Of a stretch of 64,000 nt of DNA, positions 25,832 through 37,639 are shown piece by piece. Every line of letters starts with the position of its first letter. The first letter of the stretch is position 1. Source of the stretch: Plectrocnemia conspersa (taxonomy: Eukaryota > Arthropoda > Insecta > Trichoptera > Polycentropodidae); the NCBI GenBank assembly GCA_009617715.1, contig VTFK01000090.1, positions 1 through 64,000 of the forward strand. The letters are read 5' to 3'. Made by a program: the position numbers and the translations under genes. The notes under the pieces were generated by a model. The model was not told the origin of the DNA and did not search any database. It saw only the letters and a program-made list of their open reading frames with translations.

Positions 25832-26007
25832 TCAAAGTCCGACCAGAGAATTCTTGGCGTCATCTGCATTGTAAGAATCGGGATCGATGTAGTCGTAGAA
25901 GAGATTGTCATAATCTTGGGCTTTTGATAGGGCAAATAGAGTCACAATAAATATCAATATTTTGAGAAAATCTATATCAATAAACGATGCACTGGATGGA
26001 GATGTAA
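25832..26007 (-). CDS. Beat-family gene, exon 6: hydrophobic segment and acidic tail
   Basis: Acceptor TTATTTTAG, and the phase matches exon 5. It encodes a short linker, FLKILIFIVTLFAL, then a 31-residue tail rich in Asp and Tyr (DYDNLFYDYIDPDSYNADDA) before TGA. The hydrophobic stretch is short for a membrane span. Type I anchoring is the simplest reading. A GPI signal is less likely because charged residues follow it. Confidence 0.85.
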
Positions 26008-29000
26008 CTAAAATAAAAAACATTTTTTTAATAAAAAAATATATATTTAATACTAATAACTACTATTTTAACTATAAACTTATCACAATAACTACTATTA
26101 TTACTGTAAAATTATCACTAAAAAAATTTAAAATGTTAGTGTTAAAATGTATATTTTATATATATATATATAAAAACATTAATTATAATTACGTGATTTA
26201 GATCGAATTTTTCGTTAGAGTCTCAGTCTCAATTTTCAATCATCAGGAGATTTTTATTTTTATATTTATTTTCAGTACGCTCCTATCCATGTGACAGATA
26301 GGGAAATAGTTTTCAATCTTACTAAAGTGTTTTAGATAAAAAACAATTAATCAGTGAAAGTGCAAATTATAAAACTCTATCTGTGCGATGTAAAAAAAAG
26401 TGTATTTAAATAATCTCCTAATGATCAAAACTTGCATTTTCTGTTCATACCCAAACCTAATTTTTTTTTTTTTTTTATTTTTTAATACATATAAGATATT
26501 ATTAATGAGCTGTATTAGCTCATTATTAGAAAAGTTTAATACCAGATATCTACGACCTAGCTCGATTTAAATTAATCACCACGATTATTAACCGTGAGAT
26601 TAAGAAATCTAGATAAACCTAATCTTTGATGATCGATCGAAATTATAATTATATAATAGTCACTAATTACGATCTCCCAGACACGATAGATACACTAAGA
26701 TTTGTATGGGATTCGAACCCAGGTCTTTTAGGTCAATAGTTTTATTTACTTTTACTACTCGTCTATCGTGCTGGTCAATAATTAACTAAACCTAATTTGA
26801 CCAAATGAAAGTTTTAAAACTAACCATAATTTTTTAGCTTTTATTAAATGTATCTACCAGACAAAATGTACTCGGATATTATTTCACAGAAATTCCGGTG
26901 AAAATATAACTTCACTGGTAATACAAATTAACTACTAACATATTTACTAATAAATACAAAGATATACAGTTTATAATTTTTTTTATTTATAAATAGACTT
27001 TTTATAACTTTAATACACCGTTGTTTATTCTTCATTAAAGTTTAAATTAATATCAATGTTCTTAATGTGTTTTCCTTATTGTAACGTTATAAAAGTCTTG
27101 CAAAACTATATTTCTTAAAGAATAGTTCTGGACATTTTCTAACATTATTTATAAAGTTTATTGAATGTTTAACACCTATCAATGCTTATTAACCTTTTAT
27201 TATTTTTCTGAATCATAAAAGTCACTTTTAATTTATGACTCTGTCTTTTCTGTATATATTTAAATCAATTTTTGCGTTCCACGGACTACAGCGAAATTAG
27301 CAGCGTTACGTATACTTTCTTTTCGGACATGCTTTGTATTTTTTTTATTTAACCCACTGCTTACCGAGTATTTAGGATAACTAAGTATTGATTGGGTACA
27401 TAATTAAAAAATAATGTATTAATAAACGTATGCTTCCTGAGCATATTTCATAATTAATCTAGTTCCTTCTTCGACGAAGACGTCAAATCCGGCATTTATT
27501 TATATATTGGGGAATGGCAACCAAATAATTAAATTTTTGTTATGCGTATGTCATTATCAAAATTTGTTTTATAAGAATAAGATAAGGAGCAGCATTTTTT
27601 TTTATTTTTATATTTTCATTTATATAATCTAATCATTTATTTAGTTTATATAATTAGAAACATATTTGCATTGATTTGTGCATAAAGCGTTCTATCTTTC
27701 ATATTTAAAATTATAATCAACAATTTATACATAAAACGATATATGTCATAAAAAAAACTATAGAATTACTATTTAAAATGATATTTTCTGTAAAAATATG
27801 AATGAAAATGTAAATATATATATCACTTATCGAATATTTCATAAAGTATGAGAACTTCTCAATAATATAGCTTATGTTAATAAATGCCATCGGAAGATCG
27901 TTATTAGTAGAACCAAGCAAACAGAAATATGAAGATATTAGTAGAACCAAGCAAACAGAAATATGAAGACTATTTATTTTTTAAAATGTCTTACTTCTCT
28001 CCGGCCTTGGATCCGCCATCGAAACAAAAGTCATCGAATCGCTTTCAGCGTAGTATGGATACAGTTGGGCCACACATCGAAGCATCATTCTACCGCTCCT
28101 AAAGAACGATGTGGTCAAGGGTACCGACACGGTCACATCACTCCACTCTAATCCATCGCTCGTGTCATGTACATGTCTGGTGGCCAATCCAAGCTGAAAT
28201 TCAGACACATATGTAGTTTATGCTTGCGCGTTTTACGTAAGTGCGTGTGCGTGTTTTTACTTACTACTTGGTTGTTAATTAGAAATGTGAGGTTCACCGC
28301 AGGCTTTGACGGAGGGGCCGTACAATTCGCCCTTAACAAGTCCCCGGATCTGTATTGGTTTCGTTCGGTGTGGATCGTAGGACCCGTCTCTGGTGGGGCT
28401 ATTAAAAAATTAGTTAGTTGAATTTTGTGTAGAAAATCAAATTCAAGCTATAGAGGTCTTGCATGTGTATTTTATTATTTAAATTGTAAATACAATTCTA
28501 ACACCATTATTACTTATAAAAATATGCAGTCATGGGTACAAATATTAAGACACCAATATAATTTTGTTTCTTAACAAATCAAAAATTATAAACAAAAATT
28601 GATCAAAATGTACTATCGTATTATAGTACTTTTGATTTGTGACAAAGTGTAAAGACTGAAGAAATATTTCAAGATCGTTGGCGTTGTCGACCGGCAGAAA
28701 ATTACTTCGCACGCCTGCCGATTCAAATGGTAGCTGCTTATAATTAAGGTATGCCTTTTTGCTAGTTACAATACTAAAAAACTGTAGACATTTTTTTAAT
28801 GCTGTTGTTTAATGTATTTTGAATTAAAAATAAACTATGATTCCCTCGTTATGTTATTTTGTTTCAGTTTAACGAATTCTCACTCAAAACTTGTATTTAA
28901 TGGTTTGCTTTTTAGTGTGATTCGATTTCAACTGAGTAGCTCAATAATATGTAGTATAAAATTAATAAACTGGTTGTCTTGATTCCTAAAATGTTTTGCT

Positions 29001-32000
29001 TAGTTTATTTAAAAGTTTTGTATTCAAATGGTTTTAAAAGCAACTAACTTTTCAAAAGTTCAATAATATAATTAGCGATCGGATGACTCACTATCCACTA
29101 TTATATATTATTAATCGAGTCAACTCAACCATCCAACTTACCCAAATCCTAACTTTTGGCAAAGTATAGAAAAAAGCGTTACATTGATGAAATCTATTAA
29201 TTGCATGTAAGATTTTTAATAGATTTTATAGTTTATATTAATAATACATTATAGTGACTCCATTACTGAGGCTACAACTCTTTCTACTGTTTAATCGTAC
29301 ATACAATATCATAACATTTCTTTTATTATAGACAAGCAGTGTACCAGGGATTCCAATAAAAATGCCTTTCCATTTTAAAAAAGTACAGTTTAAAACCTCT
29401 TAATCCAATTTCCCTGACCCTTAACTTATTATTTGTAATCTAATGAAACCCTAATGGCGTCTTTCAGCGACTTCAACGAATCTGACTATACAGATATCAT
29501 CTGTTTTCTTCCAGTTCTCGATCTGTATTTGTATAATTATATTCACTGAGCCATTGTAATTGCGTTTAAAAGAGATTAACGACGATTTTTGAAACCACTT
29601 CAAATATGCTTTATTTGATATAAAAAAAGACTGTTTTAGCTAACATAAAAGGCGGGACTTATAAAAAAACCTTGAGAATTTTTCTGAGAAACCTTTAGCA
29701 AGCGCTAAGGATATTATTGATTTTATCCCATTTTAGAACAATATTTGTTAGACCGCCGCTATTATTGTTCTTTAACTTTTTTGTAACCTAATTAAAGGCC
29801 GTTCACCAGGCAACCATTCGCTAAATTCTCGTCTTTGGCCGGTCGTCTCCAGCGTTTAAAGACTCCGCCCGCATATGGCCTGACACCAAACATTCGACTT
29901 TTAAAGCATCCTCTAGATTGGTGCCCCCCATTGAAACCCACTGAGCGAGATTATTTTTATATAGTCAGCAGTTTGCGCCAGACATTAAAGGACTTTTGTC
30001 AGAGCGCCCCCATAAACTGCATTCTTTTAACATCAAAACTGTGAAACCCATCTTAAAAAGTAATATATAAAGAAGTCTGCGTCACTACACCCTTCTGATA
30101 ATGAGGCGACAACGCACCTCGTCTTCTATAACTCAAAATGCTGCGTCGCTGAGGGTCTGCGCCCTTATATAATGTGCTTCATAAACCGTATTCCCGGTAT
30201 CTTTATAATTAACTAGTGCTTTTTTCTGTATATAATTTATAGGCATTACATATGTATACACAATTTCAATTCAATTATAAAATACTTTTAACTAATATTC
30301 TTGTATAATAAAAACGACAAATCCGTTTAAATTATACAAAAACATTAGTTAAAAGTATTTTGGTTAAATTATGCTGATTTTAATTGGTTTTAATATTATA
30401 TATGGTAAATTAAGATATGTGTAATCTATTTTTATTTGTGATTTTTTTTAAATTATATGTATGTATTTTAATTATACATATCAACTACATCAACCTAATC
30501 TTTCAAGACTTTGCTTCGCAACTTTCGCCTTTCACTTTCACTGTTATCGATATAGAAATCCTTCACAAACTCTTATTTAAATATTTATCTTAATCTTAAT
30601 TTAAAATCCTTGCTGTACACTGATTTATGACAATTAAATTTAGTTATGAATGTTGGCTAAATCCGTATTATTATCTTACATCATAGCACTTTAGCTATTT
30701 TTTCCCCAGCGAAACTTCACCCAAAGCACAATACAAATTTTATTCAAACATCGTTTCGCCGAGTTCACTCACAGTCCATGAATACATACACTCTCATACA
30801 AAACGACTTATGTAAAATTCACAAAACACATGCAATATGCTTCGCCGTGCCGAACAACACGTCGTGCAGCAAACATCAAAATGTGTTCAGGTAGCGGAAA
30901 CTGTCCCGAAGATTCCACAGCACAAAGGCAAGGCTAGAAGTTTTCAGTGGGTATACACACCGTATCACATATTGTATTAAAATTTGTGGTTTGAGCAAAA
31001 ATCCACTCACATACGACGTCTATGTGGTTTGTAACAAAGGCCGTCGAGAAGGATGGCGCGTCGGCGGAAACTTCGCAGCTGAAGTTACCGGACATGGAAA
31101 ACTCCAGCTTCCTCAGCATCACTTGCGTGTCGTTCGATAGTGACAGCTGCAAAAGATAAGATAAGGAAGAATGCAGAAAACGCTAGAGGTAGAAAATTCC
31201 AAGGAAAGTTGAAACCGATAGCAATTCAACTTGCACTAATGCCGTATTACGTCTCCGTAAACTATAAATACACAAAAAAAGAGGGGTTTCACTGTACAAC
31301 TAGATTTTGTCACAAATATATAATAACTCGATGTCAACATTTGATTTCACGCGTTAAAAATCATTTTTTTTTCCTGGGGGTTTTCGGCTTTTATATTTAA
31401 TTAATTTTGTCATATAAAATATAAAATAAAATTACTTAAATTTTAATATGAATTATAATATACATATTATGTAATAAATTCATTTAAAGGTTAGCTTTTT
31501 ACCTAAAATTAAATTTACCTGTTACATTTAAAAAGCTTTCAAGCTATTATAAAAGTATCGGTAGTATAACATATTTTGTGTGTATTAATGGTTAATTGCC
31601 AACAACTATATTTATTAGTAAAAACGTACAGCATTATCGACATTATACACAATTCATTATTAAATATTTTATATAAATTTGAGCTTCGCAGATTTATTAT
31701 TTTTAAAATAAAAAAAATTGTGAATATGTAAAATACACAAAGATTTTTTTCTAACCGTAGAATTAGAGAAAGCTGTCGAAAATATGAGTGTTGACATTAA
31801 TCGTATTAAATCACTAACACAATTGAATGCGGATTTTTTAAAAGTGTGCCATTAAAGGCTTGCTACCATCACGACCATAAAACCAATATTTAACATAAAA
31901 AGCGCATTCACAAAAACAATGCTACTATATAAAAAGCTAATTAAATCGGTAATAACATACGCTGGCCCAATAAAAGGTCACAAGCGATAAAAAAATATAT

Positions 32001-35000
32001 AACGCACCATTTAATACTAACCATGAAAACATGACAGTATATTTCTTATAACAACAATAAAATAACATTGCTACAATTATCGCAAAAAATGCTATAAAAA
32101 TATTACGAAGGACTAATTTATAAAATCTATGACTATGACAAGACTAAACTTGCACATCTTTTTTTAGAGAAATATATTTATTTTTAGTAGCTGTAAGTCC
32201 CTAAGCAAAGTAAATAATTATGAACAGTCGTGACTTATTAACTTAAATAAATTATTTTTGTATTTTTTCACTTTTTAAAGTGTTTTTGTAAGATTATATA
32301 AATTGTCTTAAGCCTAATAATTTAAATATCTTTTTTTTAATTTAGTTTCTTAGATGTTTTTTTTAAATTTATCTAATGTTTTTATTACTATTAGTTTTAT
32401 TATATATTTTTAATTTGCTTTTGTAAACTATAAAATAGTTACAATCCAGCAATTTGTACTTAATTTCATTATATCTATTCTTTTATTTACAATCTTGTAA
32501 TAAAGGTTCATATAAAAAAAATAAAGATTGCACTAATAGAATTATTTTATTCGTAAGCACTGATTGCCAAATAGTATACTATTACACACAAGAAATAAAT
32601 TCAACTTTATTTTGTCTGCAGGAAATGTTATGACTTTTATTTTTTAATATAGAAAAGGGTATAAAATTGCTTATTGATTATTTATTAAATGATATAATTA
32701 AACTAAAAACAGCAAGCAATATGCTTTACCACAAAACCAAATTTAAGACACCTGGTTTATTAACTAAAATTTAACGTACGTCTCGATACAAATTTTCTTT
32801 TAAAATTAAAATCGTCAAATTGATGTACCATTTGTTGTCACTTTAATTCATTTAGCTTTGCTAACCTATTATCTATTTTAAAACCTTATAAATTAATGAT
32901 GGTACTAAAATGCAGCAAAAATTTCTGTCTTTAGAGGTTACAATAATAATTAATTAAAAATAAAAATTCCAAGATTTAAATAGATATAATTTTATATGTT
33001 AAAAGTATTGTAAATTTTATTTAAATAATCTTCTGAATATTACAAAATAGCAAAAATATTTATATAAAAATATTATGCAAATTATTTTGATCAAATTGTA
33101 TACTAAATATTTGAATTTTTTGATTTAATTTTAAAAATCAAAATTTTTGCTTTTAAAAAATCTATTATATCTAAGAAAGTAGAATCTCGAAAACAAAAAT
33201 ATCATTAGCAATAAATACAATTTAGATTATGACACTACACTTTTACATATTTTTAAGTACAATGATAAAACTGCACCTTTTATAAATGTATTTGTTATTA
33301 TTGTTATTAATAATATATACCAAAAACTAATTGATAGTAATATTTAAATATCACTAGTAAAAAATTTCACTAAAATTAATAAAATAATAAAAATGATATA
33401 TTTTTTGTTTGAGTCTTAGTTTAATGTTAATCATAAACTGTAATTATACATTCATATAAAAATTTACAAATGTATTAAGCAAATAATAAAATAAAACCAT
33501 AATATTAACTTAAAAATAAAAAAATAAAATATGTTGAAGAATGACAGACAAAGCTTATAAATGCTAGTCTTTACCAATATGTTTTTCAAAAATAAGATTT
33601 TAAAATATCCGTATGTAAATATCCCGTATCCGCAAGAAAATTTTAAGTACATGAACTATTTTTATCTAGAAGACTTTTCTGTATTTTTAAAATGCATTTT
33701 TTTATATAATTTTACATTATATAATCTAAGCCACACTGGAAAAGTCTGGATGTATTCCGTTTCTGAACCAGATTGCTAAAAAAGTGAATTTTCTAGCGGT
33801 AAACGCTTTTGACGTGGCCTTTCGGGTCGGTCACGTCTCTTTGCTTTTTGAAATTCGACATCGCAACTAGGGACCCGGACCCCGGATATTGCAACCCCAT
33901 GCAAAACACGGAATGCGCTTGCACCGTCAGCTGGCGGACAAGATGCTGCTATGACATGAAACATAAAGGCACTACCACAACCAATTGCCTTAAATTTTTA
34001 CCAAAACTAGATTTAACTTTTATTTATTGCATTTATTTTTTTATGCTCACCACAAAATACCTTGATACGAAATTTTATTTTTTATTAATACATTATATTT
34101 TGCAGATAATTTCATACAAAATAATTATGATACTATTATAACATTGATATATAATTTTGAAAGACTTTTACAATAGTTATATCAAGACCCATAAAAGTGT
34201 ATCACGTTCTCATATTTTTATATACATTAAAATAAATATAAATTAAACAATATTAATACTCACATCGACGTGTATTCCTTTACTAGGAAATACCTTCTTC
34301 TGTGGAATTTCTTTTGGTGTAAATCTGTAAAACTCGTGTCGTCCACGATAATATTTTACGGAGTATAAAGGTTCACCTCTAAGTTCGTATAAACATTGTA
34401 AGGCAGAGTGTTCCCCTCGTCTAACTATAGCTGGTACTGGTTCTAGAGATGCTTTTATTCCACCTAAAACATCTATATAAGAAATAATTACATATAATTA
34501 ATAAATAATTAGTAATATTACAGTTTTATTAATAAGTCGTACAGTATATTTTTTAACTGTAAAAACAACAAAAAATGCAACGAGTTTTTATACTATAAAT
34601 AATATAAATTATTACCTCAATTTTTTGTCTATGTTGTTTCCTAATTTTTATTTTAATTAATATCTTGACTATTCTTTCACTAATCATTAAGACAAATAAT
34701 AAATAATATATATAAATAAAAATTATTTAAACGTATAAACTGCTAAAACTACTTTAGCTCCAATAATTCCATTTATTTAAAAAAACTAATGTTTACCCTT
34801 TTTAAGCAATAAACAAATGTAATAAATTGTTTCATATAAAGTGATCGATTTTTTAAGTGAGATTCCAACAACTACAATTACAATTTTATAAATTGAAACA
34901 TGTTTTTATTTAATTTATGATATTCTGCTAACGACTTAACAATTTATAAAACGCATGTATATTAAAATATTAATGTTTTAGAAAGTTGTCAAGTCGTAAA

Positions 35001-37639
35001 ATGTTTTTTTATGATCATTCTAATTAATAAAACTTACATTTCTAAAAAAATACGTGTAAATGATTTAACAGTGATGAATTTTAATTCGTTTCATTTTGCA
35101 ACAGTAATTAGTGAAATATTATGTTTCACATTATTATGGAAAAATATTTCTCCAAAACTGTTAACCATCATCAAATGTTTAAATGTTAATTTTCTATAAA
35201 TAATTCAAGTTTTTCTGCGGTAATAGTATTTTCTGGTTTAAAAACGATTGATGAATAATTGCTCCAGAGTACCACCATTGTTACCATAGTATTTCAGTTG
35301 CAAATTCAGTTTTAAAGATTTTCACTTTCTAAATACTGTCTGTATATATTCTATTTTTATTGCAGATAGTCCATTTCTCATGACTGGTAATTATTCTCTT
35401 TAAAAAATATTTTTAATTATTTTTAAGAACTAAAAAAACAAACTTTTTTTTCTCTCGGTCAGTTTATGAAGTACCCACTTGTCTACTTTTTTTATCTTTT
35501 TTTTTTGCATCAAGATGTTTGCTACGAAAGTGTAAACAATTGGTAATCGATTAGCTGCAACGGTGTTTTTTAATATGTTTTATTAACAGCAGATATAAAT
35601 ATTCCAATTGTCGTATTTTAATAGTAATATCACCAGTGAAATTTCTCAATCTAACGTTTTACAGTTACCTGACTAACAGTACCCTCACCAAATCCCTAAT
35701 CAAAATTTCTCGTGCCTGCGCGTATTGTATCGACACGATAATGCAAAGAAGCCCAAATAAAATAAAAAACCTCAGGCTGCAAATCAGAAACGAAATAAAA
35801 ATCACAATAAACATTGTGAAATAAATAAAAAATAAAATTGCTATATACAAACATTGTTTTCAATTACAATCGTTTATCTGAAGTCTTCAAGGAAAATGTA
35901 TTATAATTTTCAAATATTTAATCATTGATAAGAGTATAGTAAATCCTTCATAACTGTGAATTACATAAAATTGTATGTAGTTCTTATTACCATATTATAC
36001 GTGGTCTTAATTATATTTAAAGTGTTTTTATGCTTTTTATAAGAATAAATTAATTTATATTTATGAGCACTGTTAGAATATCTTGGTGAACCAACAACAT
36101 GGTTTTCGTCCTACGCAATCACAAACAAACTCAGCGATGGTGATTAAATCCAATGATACTGCAGTTTATTATATATTTTTAAATGCCTTATACAATTATA
36201 TTTGAGAAAAGTAGAAATATTCTCTTTATTTTTATAATGTTTGTGCCAAGCTAAGATGCTTGCCTGATTTTATAAAAAACGCGTTTTGTGTTGATAATAT
36301 ATTAGTAATTGGCGTTATTTATACTTCATTATATAGCAATTCCCTTATTGCTGCACCATTTTATTTTAAGCATTTGTATTTTGATTTACTGTTTTCTCAA
36401 AGAAAATTGTATGTTTTCAAACATTTTATGAAATTCTCAAAGAAGCTTTAAACAATCCTTCAAATCTCGAGATTTTCCAGCTTTGTGTTTCAGGATATCT
36501 TTGTCTTTATACCGGTATCGTCGAGAACACCCGCACTTGGCAACTCGTAGCTATTTAGCTTCTCGATACGCTGACAATGTATGTTTACATGTTCAGTGTG
36601 GGCTATGAGGAGCTGGTCTGATTTATTTATTATATTTTAAGTTTTCTAAATATTTCATGCTTGATTTAATTTTAGATTATTATGACGTATTGAGTGAACT
36701 TTTGTATTAAATTGTAAAATAATTTTATTGTTGCACAACATTATAATAATAATTGTATAATATTATGATAATTTTTATTTATTTTTTAATAATTTTAATA
36801 TAATTTTAAATAACAACTTAAATGGTTTTTAAATAATTTAAATGCTGAATTGAGATTATGCTGTAATAATTATATTTAGCTTTGAACTGACTTTTTATTG
36901 TTTATATAATTGTTAATATTTTTGATATCTACAAATATATAAAGACACTTCTACTAACCTGAGCAATCGCTACTTTTTTTCAGATAATGTTTAAATAAAT
37001 ATTAAAAAGCTCTATAAAACTTTAATTCGATTTATGACATGACGCGAAACACTATTTTTCTAAATAAAATATGGTTTAAGAAAAAGTTTTTAATATAACT
37101 TTTATTTGGCTTTGCGTTACCATAGGGTTTTCGCATAACCTCATTTTGTAAACAATAGTCAATGACATTACTAGAACAAGAGAATTTCTTAAAAAGTTGT
37201 ATTATATCATACACCGTATTACATCTATATTTACAGTATGAACTTATCATTTTAATAGTATGTATAAAGTTTGAGAAACATAATAATAATATTAAAACAC
37301 TAACGTCAATACTATAAAATATTACTATAGAAGTTGTGATATACTACAATTTTATATAGTACAATCTGAGTGATGATAAAAATACATAGAAATGTATTCA
37401 TATGCTATTTTCATTACGTTAAGAATGTATATTCTTATAGGTCACCCACATTACATAATTTTGTTAAAATTTATTTTCAACACACAATATATTGTTTTAT
37501 ATTAAACATGTGTCACTTTTTAATAAATCATTACTAAAATATACTTAGAAAATAAAATATATGTGTCAATTATTAAATAAAACTCACCTCTGACGGCCGC
37601 GCCGATAACTAACAAGTAAAACACGTGCTTCGTTACCAT
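25832..37639 (-). CDS. Beaten-path (Beat) family immunoglobulin-domain protein, six exons
   Basis: The exons are 37639-37588, 34472-34264, 31146-31011, 28398-28265, 28193-27995 and 26007-25832. All junctions obey GT-AG and all phases agree, giving 906 nt and 301 residues. A short signal peptide (VFYLLVIGAAV) leads into Ig domain 1 (about residues 28-130). It carries the Beat hallmarks VRRGE, LYSVK.YRG..EFYRFTPKE and SGNFSCEVSADAPSFST, with Cys44 and Cys111 as the disulfide pair. Ig domain 2 (about 134-235) carries YRSGD, NCT..PSKPAVNLTF and MMLRCVAQLYP, with Cys158 and Cys217. Possible N-glycosylation sites are Asn92, 108, 157 and 168. The last exon adds a 14-residue hydrophobic segment (257-270) and an acidic tail. 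Beat proteins bind Side-family receptors in axon guidance and synaptic choice in flies. The membership is firm, but I cannot say which Beat paralogue this is. Both usual core tryptophans are replaced (Tyr58, Phe171). Introns are 3.1, 3.1, 2.6, 0.07 and 2.0 kb. Confidence 0.93.
26464..26787 (-). mobile_element. SINE copy with perfect 11-bp target duplication (copy 2)
   Basis: On the minus strand it starts near 26787, carries CCAGCACGATAGAC, TTGACCTAAAA and an intact B box GGGTTCGAATCCC (26708-26720), then a tRNA-unrelated body. A stem-loop TAATGAGCT/AGCTCATTA follows at 26503-26525, then an A-rich tail (26461-26483). AAACCTAATTT is repeated exactly at 26453-26463 and 26788-26798, marking the insertion. 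It lies between Beat exon 6 and exon 5, in the same orientation as the gene. The intact B box and clean duplication suggest a fairly recent insertion. Confidence 0.88.
27901..27968. repeat. 34-bp perfect tandem duplication in Beat intron 5
   Basis: The unit beginning ATTAGTAGAACCAAGCAAAC occurs twice in succession just before the exon 5 donor region (on the minus strand, just inside intron 5). Near-identity suggests a recent event. Confidence 0.88.
27995..28193 (-). CDS. Beat-family gene, exon 5: second half of Ig domain 2
   Basis: Separated from exon 4 by a 71-bp intron; acceptor AATTTCAG, donor GTAAGA. It encodes LGLATRHVHDTSDGLEWSDV and SGRMMLRCVAQLYPYYAESD, which supplies the second cysteine of Ig domain 2. 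It ends in phase 1 after DPRPER. Confidence 0.94.
28265..28398 (-). CDS. Beat-family gene, exon 4: first half of Ig domain 2
   Basis: Acceptor TTTTTTAATAG, donor GTAAGT. It encodes PPETGPTIHTERNQYRSGD, then NCTAPPSKPAVNLTFLINN, matching the Beat second-domain pattern NC....SKPA..L.W.IN with Phe in place of Trp. It ends in phase 0. Confidence 0.94.
28450..29800. other. Beat intron 3, distal part, nothing supported
   Basis: AT-rich intron sequence with one slightly GC-richer patch near 28660-28740. No repeats or frames of note. Confidence 0.4.
29800..30200. promoter_or_regulatory. GC-richer island in Beat intron 3, candidate enhancer
   Basis: About 400 bp of mixed composition inside an AT-rich intron. 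The 69-codon plus-strand frame is not convincing. Its intronic position in a neuronal-type gene makes a regulatory element plausible, but no specific site could be identified. Confidence 0.3.
30279..30361. repeat. Inverted repeat, MITE-like foldback, in Beat intron 3
   Basis: AAAATACTTTTAACTAAT at 30279-30296 is matched by its exact complement at 30344-30361. A second inner pair, TTGTATAAT and ATTATACAA, adds to the stem. The total is 83 bp. It may be a very small foldback element. Confidence 0.75.
31011..31146 (-). CDS. Beat-family gene, exon 3: second half of Ig domain 1
   Basis: Acceptor TTTTGCAG, donor GTGAGT. It encodes NDTQVMLRKLEFSMSG then NFSCEVSADAPSFST. A nearer GTATGT would also fit as a donor, but only the GTGAGT choice (ending in phase 1) matches exon 4, giving a Ser across the junction. 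Confidence 0.95.
31860..32525 (+). pseudogene. Jockey-like LINE fragment in Beat intron 2
   Basis: ITTIKPIFNIKSAFTKTMLL then YKKLIKSVITYAGPI is encoded at about 31868-31972. It aligns with the IAALKSIFNRKSALTIKNKI and YRQLIRLVLTYACSVW segments of the copy at 21.0-22.1 kb. Later pieces (NAPFNTNHEN; YDYDKTKL-like) follow in the same order in other frames. The sequence ends near an A-rich run at about 32512-32523. It is older and more decayed than the 21-kb copy and lies antisense to the Beat gene. Confidence 0.75.
32526..33770. other. Beat intron 2, AT-rich, nothing supported
   Basis: Low-complexity AT-rich sequence. Short open frames on both strands are rich in Ile, Phe, Lys and Tyr, as expected by chance. 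Confidence 0.5.
33775..33970. promoter_or_regulatory. Compact GC-rich island in Beat intron 2, candidate enhancer
   Basis: About 190 bp with sharp borders. It contains GACGTG and its inverse CACGTC about 15 bp apart, and GGGACCCGGACCCCGG at about 33870. A 62-codon frame on the minus strand lacks consensus splice borders and has no Ig features, so an alternative exon is unlikely. Regulatory role inferred from composition and position only. Confidence 0.35.
34264..34472 (-). CDS. Beat-family gene, exon 2: first half of Ig domain 1
   Basis: The acceptor TATATAG precedes 34472 and the donor GTGAGT follows 34264. It encodes VRRGEHSALQC, LYSVKYYRG and HEFYRFTPKE, the most diagnostic stretch of the Beat family, and ends in phase 0 after GIHVD. 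A Tyr stands where most family members have the Ig core Trp. Confidence 0.95.
34480..36085. other. Beat intron 1, proximal part, nothing supported
   Basis: AT-rich; two overlapping 61-62 codon frames at 35636-35850 on opposite strands are not credible as genes. Confidence 0.45.
36090..36175 (+). pseudogene. Possible non-LTR reverse transcriptase fragment in Beat intron 1
   Basis: One frame reads VNQQHGFRPTQSQTNSAMVI, resembling the (Y/Q)QHGF...RST.TNL motif early in non-LTR reverse transcriptases. Only about 25 codons remain. The sequence to about 36600 may be more of the same element but is not recognisable. Confidence 0.42.
37588..37639 (-). CDS. Beat-family gene, exon 1: start and signal peptide
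   Basis: ATG at 37639 opens 17 codons (MVTKHVFYLLVIGAAVR) and one extra base, followed by the donor GTGAGT. The hydrophobic core is short but signal-like. Joining to exon 2 forms an Asp codon across the junction. Confidence 0.8.

Noticed and set aside
29850..30190. Repeat family shared with 57,480-57,690
   Set aside because: Only short words such as CTTTTAAA.CATCCT match; the order and spacing of the rest do not, so chance or weak convergence is as likely.
33776..33964. Alternative Ig exon of the Beat gene
   Set aside because: The minus-strand frame has no Ig motif and no consensus acceptor/donor pair in phase.
36480..36640. Coding fragment downstream of the LINE motif in Beat intron 1
   Set aside because: A readable peptide exists (GYLCLYTGIVENTR) but no family could be named and the frame is interrupted.
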